Assembly: GCF_963665245.1 (NCBI RefSeq)
Contig: NZ_OY762269.1
Span: 3,044,501 to 3,108,500 of the forward strand
DNA from: an uncultured Paludibaculum sp.
GTDB lineage: Bacteria; Acidobacteriota; Terriglobia; Bryobacterales; Bryobacteraceae
Length of the DNA stretch: 64,000 nucleotides
Reading direction: 5' to 3'
This document shows, in pieces, positions 8,029 through 16,304 of this stretch (position 1 is the first letter of the stretch; every line of letters starts with the position of its first letter). Under the pieces are notes generated by a model. It was not told the origin of the DNA and did not search any database. It worked only from the letters and a program-made list of their open reading frames with translations. A program made the position numbers and the translations under genes.

Positions 8029-9347
8029 GCCTATTCGAAACGACTCCGGGGTTGCAGGACGACGCTCCGCGCCCGCTGGCGGAACGGATGCGGCCGACAT
8101 CGCTGGACGGCTATGTCGGCCAGGAGCACATCCTGGGACCGGGCAAGCCGTTGCGCGTGCAGATCGAGAAGGACCGGCTGACATCGATCATTCTCTGGGG
8201 CCCACCGGGGGTCGGGAAGACGACGCTGGCCAGCCTGGTGGCGCGGCACACGCGCTGTGCCTTCATTCCGTTCAGTGCCGTGCTGAGCGGAATCAAGGAG
8301 ATCAAAGCGGTGATGGTGGAGGCCGAGCGGAACCGGCGGCAAGGGTTGCGCACGGTGCTGTTCGTGGACGAGATTCACCGGTTCAACAAGGCCCAGCAGG
8401 ACGCATTTCTGCCCTATGTGGAGCGTGGTGACATCATTCTGATCGGGGCGACCACCGAGAATCCCTCTTTCGAGGTGATCTCGGCGCTTCTGTCACGATC
8501 GAAGGTTTACGCTCTGCGCGCACTGACTCCGGAGGAAACGGTGGTGCTGCTCAAGCGGGCACTGCCGGTGGTGGGCATTCAGGCGGGTGATGACCTGCTG
8601 GAGCAGATTGCGGCTTACGCTGGGGGCGACGCCCGGACGGCGTACAACATTCTGGAGATTGCCGCCGCCGCGAGCGAGAGTGGGTCGCTGGAGACCCAGG
8701 CAGTGGAAGACGCGGTGCAGCGCAAGATGCTGCTCTACGACAAGAGCGGGGAAGAGCACTACAACCTGGTTTCCGCTCTGCACAAGAGCGTGCGGTCGTC
8801 GGATCCGGACGCGGCGCTCTATTGGCTGGCGCGCATGCTGGAGGCGGGCGAGGACCGGATGTACCTGGCCCGGCGGTTGGTGCGGATGGCCGTGGAGGAT
8901 ATCGGCCTGGCCGATCCGCGGGCCGCGGAACAGGCCATTGCGTGCATGCAGACCGTGCATTTCCTGGGGGTTCCGGAAGGCGACCAGGCGCTGGCGCAGA
9001 TCGCGATCTATCTGGCTGTGGCGCCGAAGTCGGACGCGAGCTACCGTGCCTTGAGCAGCGCGATGGAGTTTGTACGGAACAATCCGGCATTGCCGGTGCC
9101 GATGCATTTGCGGAACGCACCGACACGGGCGATGAAGGACTGGGGCTACGCCAAGGGTTACCAGCATGCGCATGCAAACACCGCCGGCCTGACTGGCATG
9201 GATTGCCTGCCGGAGGGGCTTGCGGGCATTAAGTTTTATGAACCTACGGCTCGTGGCACCGAAGCGCGCATTAAAGATCGACTGGAAGAGATCCGCAAGT
9301 GGGTTGCGGAGCAGCGATCTAGCGAGCCTGACGCTTCCAAGCCGTAA
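8025..9347 (+). CDS. rarA: Replication-associated recombination protein RarA (MgsA), AAA+ ATPase
   Basis: A 440-residue clamp-loader-like AAA+ ATPase that acts at stalled replication forks. Walker A is GPPGVGKTT (59-67), Walker B is VLFVDEIHRFN (111-121), and sensor 1 is IGATTENPSFE (140-150). The C-terminal tetramerisation region includes the family blocks HYNLVSALHKSVRSSDPDAALYW and ARRLVRMAVEDIGLADP. It starts at GTG 8025 inside the last codons of the methyltransferase gene. Its 3' end overlaps the convergent ridA-like gene by 29 bases. Confidence 0.96.
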   Translation: MSLFETTPGLQDDAPRPLAERMRPTSLDGYVGQEHILGPGKPLRVQIEKDRLTSIILWGPPGVGKTTLASLVARHTRCAFIPFSAVLSGIKEIKAVMVEAERNRRQGLRTVLFVDEIHRFNKAQQDAFLPYVERGDIILIGATTENPSFEVISALLSRSKVYALRALTPEETVVLLKRALPVVGIQAGDDLLEQIAAYAGGDARTAYNILEIAAAASESGSLETQAVEDAVQRKMLLYDKSGEEHYNLVSALHKSVRSSDPDAALYWLARMLEAGEDRMYLARRLVRMAVEDIGLADPRAAEQAIACMQTVHFLGVPEGDQALAQIAIYLAVAPKSDASYRALSSAMEFVRNNPALPVPMHLRNAPTRAMKDWGYAKGYQHAHANTAGLTGMDCLPEGLAGIKFYEPTARGTEARIKDRLEEIRKWVAEQRSSEPDASKP

Positions 9348-9759
9348 AGGTGATCTCAATGCGAGAGGTACCAACGAGCTTGGCCACCCCAACTGTCGTA
9401 CGGGCGGGGCGCGGCTGTGGGAAGAACTTCGTATAGACGGCGTTCATCCGGGAAAAGAGCTCCATGTCGGTGAGGTAGACCTGAACGGCCACGACGTCCT
9501 CGACGGAATAGCCGGCCTTCTTGAGGATCTCGTTGCCGGCGTCCAGTGCCGCTTTGACCTCATCTTCAAAGGCTTCCGGGGTTTTGCCGTCCTTGGTGCG
9601 GCCTGTCTGGCCGGAGCAGTAGAGAGTACCGCCGGCCTGGATGCCGGGGGAGAAGGGTCCTGAGGCCGAGGCGCCGTCCGGTACCACCGCGACCTTATCG
9701 GCGGCGGAGAGGACCAGAGACCCAGCCGCGACAAAGATGAGAAGAAAAAGGGTACGCAT
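9319..9759 (-). CDS. Exported RidA-family protein
   Basis: A 146-residue RidA/YjgF/UK114 protein with an N-terminal signal peptide (MRTLFLLIFVAAGSLVLSAAD), so probably periplasmic, unlike the cytosolic RidA that destroys reactive imines. I chose the ATG at 9759 because it begins the signal peptide; an in-frame start at 9816 would add 19 non-homologous residues. The fold is covered by FSPGIQAGGTLYCSGQTG, then VEDVVAVQVYLTDMELFSRMN, then RPARTTVGVAKL, where the Arg corresponds to the substrate-binding Arg of RidA. Several exported RidA-like proteins are known but their substrates are mostly undefined. Confidence 0.9.
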   Translation of the reverse strand: MRTLFLLIFVAAGSLVLSAADKVAVVPDGASASGPFSPGIQAGGTLYCSGQTGRTKDGKTPEAFEDEVKAALDAGNEILKKAGYSVEDVVAVQVYLTDMELFSRMNAVYTKFFPQPRPARTTVGVAKLVGTSRIEITFTAWKRQAR

Positions 9760-9880
9760 AGGGAAGATCATACCCGGTTGATAGCCTAGTGGGCGGTACC
9801 ATCGTACTACTGGCAATTAAAACCAACGCCCCATTGAAGTTAGGGGTCGATTTGGGTAACTATGCTTTGTGGGCTTGACC

Positions 9881-10249
9881 ATGAACACCTTCGCAACAGA
9901 ACCAATCACTCCTGGCAGGCGGGGCAGGACGGATCGACGGACGTCGGATCGTTTCCCGATAGAGCGCGAGTTGCGCTTCAAACTGATGAGCAAGAGACTC
10001 GGTGGCGAGTCCGGCTCCGGGACCACTGTGAACCTGAGCAGCGGTGGGGTCCTGTTCCAGACGGAGCAGGCCCTGATTCCGGGAAAGCGCCTGGAGATGG
10101 CGATCAGTTGGCCCGCTCAGCTGGATAACCGATGCGCCCTCAAACTTGTGGCGCGCGGCCGGGTTGTCCGATGCGAGAAGGGTCTGGCTGCCGTCGAGAT
10201 CCAGCAATACGAGTTTCGGACCGTTGGGGTGAATGGCCTAACCATATAA
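9881..10249 (+). CDS. PilZ domain protein
   Basis: A 122-residue protein that is nearly all PilZ domain, the cyclic-di-GMP-binding fold. The bipartite motif is visible: RRTSDRF (an RxxxR-like element at about 18-23) and NLSSGGVLF (the [DN]xSxxG element). No output domain is attached, as in small adaptor PilZ proteins. An in-frame GTG at 9869 is an alternative start; ATG 9881 is preferred because it leads straight into the domain. A strong terminator follows, so this is a single-gene unit. Confidence 0.88.
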   Translation: MNTFATEPITPGRRGRTDRRTSDRFPIERELRFKLMSKRLGGESGSGTTVNLSSGGVLFQTEQALIPGKRLEMAISWPAQLDNRCALKLVARGRVVRCEKGLAAVEIQQYEFRTVGVNGLTI

Positions 10250-10285
10250 AGTTTCGATCGACTCTCTCTTCTCTTCCCTTCTGCA

Positions 10286-10317
10286 GGCCCCGGCGCGTTT
10301 CCGGGGCCTTTTTCTTT
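10286..10317 (+). terminator. Rho-independent terminator after the PilZ gene
   Basis: An 8-bp perfect GC stem (ggccccgg / ccggggcc) with a 7-base loop is followed by tttttcttttg. It lies 37 bases after the PilZ stop codon. Confidence 0.93.
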
Positions 10318-10633
10318 TGCCCGCCCTCGCCTCCCTGGATTGCGCGCCTGCGTCTATCGAAGCCATAGAAGAATCTGATTGACAGTCAGGGTGATTCACT
10401 GTTACAACCGTTTCCTATAGGTCTTTCGATAGCTCACCAGTTGCTCCACGATGCAGCAGCAGCGACTGAGCGTCCATCTCGTAGCTTCGCTCTAAATATC
10501 AATAAATAAGTGAGTTAGCGGCATATGTTGCGGCACTGTTGCCGGTGTGTCGGTGGCGCTGCGTTTTTTTCGATTCCATTGCGGTTACAAATGTATCTAA
10601 TCGTCCATTGAGGTTTGTTACAGGGGAGTAGAC
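10318..10633 (+). promoter_or_regulatory. Upstream region of receptor T1, no gene seen
   Basis: About 315 bases without a coding frame. It must hold the promoter of the receptor gene at 10634. TTGACA occurs at 10379-10384 but has no good partner -10. CGGTTACAAA at 10582-10591 partly matches the motif shared by the three other receptor promoters (CGGTTATCGTA). GGGGAG a few bases before the ATG is a good ribosome-binding site. Confidence 0.45.
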
Positions 10634-13600
10634 ATGAAGAGATTGCTTCTGGGGTTAGTGGGGCTGTTGGCCCTGCATCTGACGGCTTGGGGGCAGGCTG
10701 CGACTCAGGTCTCCGGGGTGGTGACCGATTCGTCGGGCGCTGTGGTGCCGGCGGCCGTCGTCGATCTGGAAAACGTCGATACGAGTCTGAAGCGCAGTAC
10801 GGCGGCGGACCAGTCGGGGAGCTATGCCTTTCTGCAGGTGGTACCGGGCAAGTATCGCATTACGGTGAAGGCGACCGGGTTTCGTACTTCGACTGTCAAT
10901 GGGGTCCAGTTGCTGGTGAACAATCCCGCCACGGTCAACATCAAGCTGGAAGTTGGGCAGCTGAGCGAAACGGTGGCGGTGGTGGCGGAAACCGAGAATC
11001 TGAATACCGTGGACGCCTCGGTCGGCAACGCCATTGGGAACAAGCCCATCGTCCAATTGCCCTTGAACGCGCGCAACATTGTGGGGTTGTTGGCGCTGCA
11101 GCCGGGCGTGGTGTTCACCAAGGAAGATGACACCGATTCGCGCAACGGTGCCGTCAACGGCGGCAAGAGTGATCAGGCAAACGTGACGTTGGACGGCATC
11201 GACGTGAATGACCAGATGGACCGCAACGCCTTTACGTCCGTACTGCGCATGACGCCCGATTCCGTGCAGGAGTTTCGCGTCACGACGTTGAATGCGAACG
11301 CCGACAGCGGCCGGTCGTCGGGCGCCCAGGTCGTGATGATGACCAAGAGCGGCACGAACGATCTGCACGGCAGCCTGTATGAATACCACCGCAACACGAT
11401 CACCACGGCGAACGGGTTCTTCAACAACAAGGCTGGCATCGAACGTCCGAAACTAATCCGCAACATCTTTGGCGCCTCGCTGGGCGGGCCCATCAAGCGC
11501 AACAAGATGTTCGTGTTCGGCAATTGGGAAGGACGTCGCGATGCCAAGGACGGCACTGATATCCGCGATGTTCCCTCAATGGACATGCGCCAGGGGATCC
11601 TGCACTACGAGCAGGAGGACGGCAGCTTGGCCACCGTGACGCCGGCCGATATCAAGTCGCTGGTGGACGCGCGTGGAGTCAACCAGAACGTGCTCGCCAT
11701 GCTCCAGAAGTATCCGGAGCCGAACGACTTCTCGGTCGGTGATGGCATGAATCTGGCGGGCTACCGGTTCAAGGCCTCGACGCCGCTCCGCTGGAATACC
11801 TACATCGCTAAGTTCGATTGGATGCTCGACTCGCAGGCGAAGCACACCCTGTTTGTTCGCGGCAATCTCCAGAACGATAACGAGCAGGGGCTGCCTCAAT
11901 TTCCAGGGCAGCCCGCCAACAGCGTTCTGCTGCGGAACAACAAGGGCTACGGCATTGGCCTGACGAGCGTCTTCCGGCCGACCTTTGTCAGCAACTTCCG
12001 GTACGGCCTGACGCGCCAGGGCTTCGAGACGACCGGCATCGCAAACTTCTCGGCGGTGACTCTACGCGGCATTGATCCGCCAGTTGGCCTGACCCGCGGC
12101 GCGGTCTCCATCATTCCCGTCCACACCCTCAGCGAGGACCTGAACTGGATCAAGGGTTCTCACACGATTCAGTTTGGCGGTATCGCCCGGTTTAACCAGA
12201 ACAAGCGAAACAATCTGGCGAATTCCTTCTCCAGCGCCACGGCGAACGCTTCGTGGCTGACCAGCAGCGGTGCCGATCTGACCGCCCCGTTCGAGAACCT
12301 GCCCAGCAGCCAGTACACCAACTTCCGCTATGCGATGACCGACGTGCTGGGCCTGGTGACGCAAGGTAACGCACAATACAACTACAAGGTAGACGGCACG
12401 GTACTGCCTGAAGGCGCTCCCGTGGTCCGCAACTTCAAAAACCAGGAGTATGAGTTTTACCTGCAGGACACCTGGCATGTCAGCCGCGCGCTGACCGTCA
12501 CCGGTGGCATCCGCTACTCCCTCATGCCGCCCATCTATGAGGCCAACGGCCAGCAGGTTTCGCCGAACATCCCCATTGGTGACTGGTTCAACATGCGCGG
12601 TGGATTGGCCCAGCAGGGCCTGTCGCAGATGGGTGCGGGTCTGATCTCGTTCATTCCTAAGTCGGCCGGCGGGCGGGACCTCTACCCGTTCCACAAGGAC
12701 AACTGGGCGCCGCGCATCTCCATGGCGTACTCGCCCCAGGGCGACAGCGGCCTGAGCAAGTTCCTCTTTGGCGGGCCGGGCAAGACTTCGATTCGGGCCG
12801 GCTGGGGCATGTTCTATGATCTGTTCGGCAGCGGCCTGATGCGGTCGTACGACGCGACGGCGTTCGGCCTCTCCAACGCGCTGACCAATCCGGCGGCCAC
12901 TTTGGACATCAGTTCGGCTCCGCGCTTCACGGCGATCGACCAGATCCCGGCCGGCCTGCTGCCCGCCGCGCCCGCGGCGACGTTCCCGGCGACCTATCCG
13001 AACCTGTTCGCCATCACGAACGGACTGGACGACACGCTGAAGGCTCCTTACAACATGAACATGAACTTCAGCATCGGGCGCGAACTGAGCCATGGGTGGT
13101 TCGTGCAGGGTTCCTACGTGGGCCGCCTGTCACGGCGATCGCTCACCCGGCGCGACGCGGCGATGCCGACGGACCTGAAGGATCCTAAGTCGGGCCAAAC
13201 CTACTTCCAGGCGGCGTCGATCCTGGCCCAGCAGGTGCTGGACGGCGTGCCCGTGGGGAACGTGCAGAAGGTCCCCTTCTGGGAGAACATGTTCAGCAAA
13301 GCTGCCACCGGTACGCAGTCGGCGACCCAGGTGGTCTACAATCGCTATGCGGCCAATACCTACGACTGGACCTACGCACTGTACCAGTTGGATACGGGGG
13401 CCGGTCAGGGCAACTGCGCCGTGCGTCTGCGCTGCTCCGACCAGGGCGCATACACCTTCTACAGCCCGCAGTTCTCCTACCTGTCGGTGTTCAGTTCCGT
13501 GGGCGGCGGCAGCTATCACGGCGCCCAGTTGAACGTGCGCAAGCGGTTCGGCAATGGCGACGTGATCGACGTGAACTATACATTCTCGAAGTCGATCGAC

Positions 13601-14251
13601 CTGCGGTCGAATACTGAGCGGGCGGGGAGCTCCACCGGCGTGCTGTGGAATCCCTGGCAGCCGGGCCTGATGAAAGGCGTTTCGGACTACGACAACACGC
13701 ACCTGTTCAACATGCTGGCTGTGTACAACTTGCCGGTGGGCCGCGGCAAGCGGTTCGCGACGGACATTCCACGCTGGGCCGATGCCGCTATCGGCGGCTG
13801 GCAACTCTCCGGCGTCTGGCGCTGGTCCAGCGGCTTCCCCATCAGCGTCTTTGAAACCGGCGTCTGGCCCACCAACTGGAACAACAACAACTGGGCACGC
13901 TGGACAGGGGCGCCTGTCTCCACGCAGCACGGCGAGAACATGTTCGCCAGCCCGGACTCGGCCATCAACGCGTTCGACTATGAACTGCCGGGCGGCATCG
14001 GGACGCGCAATGGGCTGCGCGGCGACGGAATCTTCAACATCGATCTGAACCTCTCCAAGCGGTTTGTGATGCCGTTCAACGAAAAGCACTCTCTTCAGTT
14101 CCGCTGGGAGACGTTCAACCTGACGAACACGACCCGATTCGACGTGAACAGCGCTTCGCTCGACATCTCCACCGGGGGTACCTTCGGCGCGTATAGTGAG
14201 CTGTTGACATCTCCGCGCGTGATGCAGTTCGGGCTGCGCTACGAGTTTTAG
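10634..14251 (+). CDS. Oar-like TonB-dependent receptor T1
   Basis: A 1205-residue outer-membrane protein. A signal peptide (about 1-21, ending TAWGQA) is followed by a carboxypeptidase-regulatory-like beta-sandwich (about 27-108: GVVTDSSGAVVPAAVV, GSYAFLQVVPGKYRITV), a plug domain (VQLPLNARNIVGLLALQPGV; VTLDGIDVND at about 185-195), and a long beta-barrel with repeated NWAPRISMAYSP-type strands. It ends in FGLRYEF, the terminal aromatic expected for BAM insertion. Such receptors take up large substrates with TonB energy. No regulator gene of the A/B/C type is adjacent; the nearest partner is the convergent GH13 amylase, so starch-like glycans are a possible but unproven substrate. Confidence 0.92.
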   Translation: MKRLLLGLVGLLALHLTAWGQAATQVSGVVTDSSGAVVPAAVVDLENVDTSLKRSTAADQSGSYAFLQVVPGKYRITVKATGFRTSTVNGVQLLVNNPATVNIKLEVGQLSETVAVVAETENLNTVDASVGNAIGNKPIVQLPLNARNIVGLLALQPGVVFTKEDDTDSRNGAVNGGKSDQANVTLDGIDVNDQMDRNAFTSVLRMTPDSVQEFRVTTLNANADSGRSSGAQVVMMTKSGTNDLHGSLYEYHRNTITTANGFFNNKAGIERPKLIRNIFGASLGGPIKRNKMFVFGNWEGRRDAKDGTDIRDVPSMDMRQGILHYEQEDGSLATVTPADIKSLVDARGVNQNVLAMLQKYPEPNDFSVGDGMNLAGYRFKASTPLRWNTYIAKFDWMLDSQAKHTLFVRGNLQNDNEQGLPQFPGQPANSVLLRNNKGYGIGLTSVFRPTFVSNFRYGLTRQGFETTGIANFSAVTLRGIDPPVGLTRGAVSIIPVHTLSEDLNWIKGSHTIQFGGIARFNQNKRNNLANSFSSATANASWLTSSGADLTAPFENLPSSQYTNFRYAMTDVLGLVTQGNAQYNYKVDGTVLPEGAPVVRNFKNQEYEFYLQDTWHVSRALTVTGGIRYSLMPPIYEANGQQVSPNIPIGDWFNMRGGLAQQGLSQMGAGLISFIPKSAGGRDLYPFHKDNWAPRISMAYSPQGDSGLSKFLFGGPGKTSIRAGWGMFYDLFGSGLMRSYDATAFGLSNALTNPAATLDISSAPRFTAIDQIPAGLLPAAPAATFPATYPNLFAITNGLDDTLKAPYNMNMNFSIGRELSHGWFVQGSYVGRLSRRSLTRRDAAMPTDLKDPKSGQTYFQAASILAQQVLDGVPVGNVQKVPFWENMFSKAATGTQSATQVVYNRYAANTYDWTYALYQLDTGAGQGNCAVRLRCSDQGAYTFYSPQFSYLSVFSSVGGGSYHGAQLNVRKRFGNGDVIDVNYTFSKSIDLRSNTERAGSSTGVLWNPWQPGLMKGVSDYDNTHLFNMLAVYNLPVGRGKRFATDIPRWADAAIGGWQLSGVWRWSSGFPISVFETGVWPTNWNNNNWARWTGAPVSTQHGENMFASPDSAINAFDYELPGGIGTRNGLRGDGIFNIDLNLSKRFVMPFNEKHSLQFRWETFNLTNTTRFDVNSASLDISTGGTFGAYSELLTSPRVMQFGLRYEF

Positions 14252-14275
14252 CCCAGCCTAGCCATCCCAACTTAC

Positions 14276-14314
14276 GGGCCGGCGCTTCTCCCAGCGGAGG
14301 AGCGCCGGCCCTTT
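14276..14314. terminator. Bidirectional terminator between T1 and the amylase gene
   Basis: A perfect 11-bp stem (gggccggcgct at 14276-14286 with agcgccggccc at 14301-14311) has a 14-base loop and a short T run after the right arm. It lies between two convergent genes and could serve both. Confidence 0.85.
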
Positions 14315-14319
14315 CGCTT

Positions 14320-16200
14320 TCAGTGCTCGGACCCTGCCGCGGCCAGCACCCGATAGACTTCCGTGGTGCGCGGTGCGATCGGGACGTTCCAGGTCTTGCC
14401 AGTGGCCTGAACATCCTCGCGGCATCCGATCTCGCAGTGAAGCGACACCGCGGCCGGTCCCTCCGATGGGATCGAGAGCGTCTCCGGCGCGGCGCCACCA
14501 TGGACGATTACAAGGAATCTCTCCTGGCCAGCCTCACGCAGGAAAGCGTAAGCGGACTCCGATGCATAGACCGGCCGGGTGGTGCCTTCCCGCAGGGCAC
14601 GCGAGCCGGCTCGAAGGCGCGTGAGCTTCCGGATGTGGTCGTGGAGTTTGTTTTCCGCCGATGTACGGCCGGCTGCCTCGAAGGCGTTGTGGGGATCGTC
14701 GGCCCAGCCTCCGGGGAAGTCGTGGCGGTTCTCGGGATCGTCTCCGCCCGCCATGCCGATTTCGTCGCCGTAGTAGATCATGGGGATGCCTCGGGTGGTG
14801 AAGAGAAACGTGAAGGCATTGGCGAGGTCGTCCAGGGTGGCTCCGTCTTCGCTCATGAAGCGTTTTGTATCGTGCAGTCCGAGCAGCGTCACCAGGCGTT
14901 GCGGCTGCGCGTAGAGGCTGTCGTGGGCCAGCAGTCGGGCGAGGGCAAGGGGCGACTGGTGGCGTGCGAAGACATCGCGGATGGCGAAATAGAGGGGGAA
15001 GTCGAAGACGCTGTCCAGGCCCGTGTCGATTCCGTCGAAGCCGGAGCGACCGCCTTGGTAGAACGAGGTGAGCGCCGGATCGGGGTCGAGGATTTCGCCG
15101 ACGATTTTCAGGTGAGGGAACGACTGATGGAGGGCTGCTGACCAGTCGCGCCAGAAGGCGCGCGGCGCGTATGGTACGGTGTCTTGCCGGATGGCGTCGG
15201 CTCCGGTGCGGGCGATCCACCAGGTCGAGTTCTGGATGAGGTAGCGCGCCACTTGGGGGTCGTCCTGATTCAGGTCGGGCAGGATGCCCGCGAACCAGCC
15301 ATCCAATACGCCACGTAACAGAGGGCCGGCCTGCGGGTCGAGCAGCAGCCAGGTCTGCCAGGTTTCCTCTATGTGTTGCTCGCGCGTACCGTGGAGCCAC
15401 TCGGCGCGAGGTGGGGTTTCGACCCAGGGATGCCGCGGGCCGACGTGGTTCTCGACGTGGTCCTGAATGACCTTGAGACCCAGGCGGTGCGCTTCGTCGA
15501 CCAGGGCGCGGTAGTCGTCCAGCGTGCCGAAGTGATCCTCGACGGCATAGAGATCGGTGGCGCCGTAGCCGTGGTAGCTGGTCAGCTGCTCTCCGGCGTA
15601 GCTCTCCTTCGGGTCGAGGCGATTGTAGTTCTCGTAGATGGGGGTGAGCCAGATGGCGGTGACGCCGAGGTCCTTCAGATAGGGCAGCCGCTTGCGGATG
15701 CCGGCGAAGTCGCCGCCGTGATAGTACCTGCGATGTTTGCGGTCGAAGAGGCCGGGTGAGGTTCGGGGATCGTCATTCGAGGGATCGCCGTTGGCGAAGC
15801 GGTCGGGCATGATCAGGTAGATCACGTCGTCGTTCGAGAAGCCCTGGAAGCGGCCCGCGGTGGGTAGCGGTGCCGACAGCTCGAAGGGGATGCTGGCCGT
15901 GCCCGCGGGGTTCCGGGCCGAACAAGGATACCGGCCGGGTTTCGCGGCGGCCGGAATGGTCAGGTCGAATAGGACATGGGTGCCGGAGCGGTTGATTTCC
16001 GCCGGGCCGGCCTGTAGCGGGCTGGCACATTCTATGCGCACGCCCTGCAGTTGGGTGCCCGAGAGGACGATCAACTGGCGTTGCGCAGCTTCGGCGGTGA
16101 ACCAGTCGGGCGGTTCGATTTTGTTCAGTGTGGGCGGCTGGGCGGCCGCGGTGAGGCACACGGTCAGAGTCAGGACGAGGACTTCAGGATGGCGTTTCAT
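14320..16200 (-). CDS. Secreted GH13 alpha-amylase family enzyme (cyclomaltodextrinase/neopullulanase-like)
   Basis: A 626-residue glycoside hydrolase with a signal peptide (about 1-20). Residues 25-112 form an N-terminal beta domain resembling the N-domain of cyclomaltodextrinases and SusA-type neopullulanases. The GH13 barrel starts at DDVIYLIMPDRFANGD (124-139). Catalytic residues fit the family: nucleophile D340 in ADAIRQDT, acid/base E369 in KIVGEIL, and third carboxylate D444 in LLGLHDTKR. Region I is VIQDHVENH (245-252). A C-terminal beta domain ends the protein. It probably hydrolyses maltodextrins or cyclodextrins in the periplasm. It shares strand with receptor T2 upstream, but a terminator lies between them. 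Confidence 0.93.
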   Translation of the reverse strand: MKRHPEVLVLTLTVCLTAAAQPPTLNKIEPPDWFTAEAAQRQLIVLSGTQLQGVRIECASPLQAGPAEINRSGTHVLFDLTIPAAAKPGRYPCSARNPAGTASIPFELSAPLPTAGRFQGFSNDDVIYLIMPDRFANGDPSNDDPRTSPGLFDRKHRRYYHGGDFAGIRKRLPYLKDLGVTAIWLTPIYENYNRLDPKESYAGEQLTSYHGYGATDLYAVEDHFGTLDDYRALVDEAHRLGLKVIQDHVENHVGPRHPWVETPPRAEWLHGTREQHIEETWQTWLLLDPQAGPLLRGVLDGWFAGILPDLNQDDPQVARYLIQNSTWWIARTGADAIRQDTVPYAPRAFWRDWSAALHQSFPHLKIVGEILDPDPALTSFYQGGRSGFDGIDTGLDSVFDFPLYFAIRDVFARHQSPLALARLLAHDSLYAQPQRLVTLLGLHDTKRFMSEDGATLDDLANAFTFLFTTRGIPMIYYGDEIGMAGGDDPENRHDFPGGWADDPHNAFEAAGRTSAENKLHDHIRKLTRLRAGSRALREGTTRPVYASESAYAFLREAGQERFLVIVHGGAAPETLSIPSEGPAAVSLHCEIGCREDVQATGKTWNVPIAPRTTEVYRVLAAAGSEH

Positions 16201-16256
16201 CGGAGCGGTAGCGAAGGCTCAGTGTAGTGGCGGGCGAGGGCGAAGGCCAGCGTTGG

Positions 16257-16293
16257 AAGGAGAAAGAGAGGATGGCCGGACCGCCATCCTCTC
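16257..16293 (-). terminator. Terminator after receptor T2
   Basis: A perfect 11-bp stem (gagaggatggc at 16266-16276 with gccatcctctc at 16283-16293) and a 6-base loop. On the minus strand the stem is followed by tttctcctt. It lies just after the T2 stop codon. Confidence 0.85.
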
Positions 16294-16304
16294 CTCCTAT
16301 CGAA

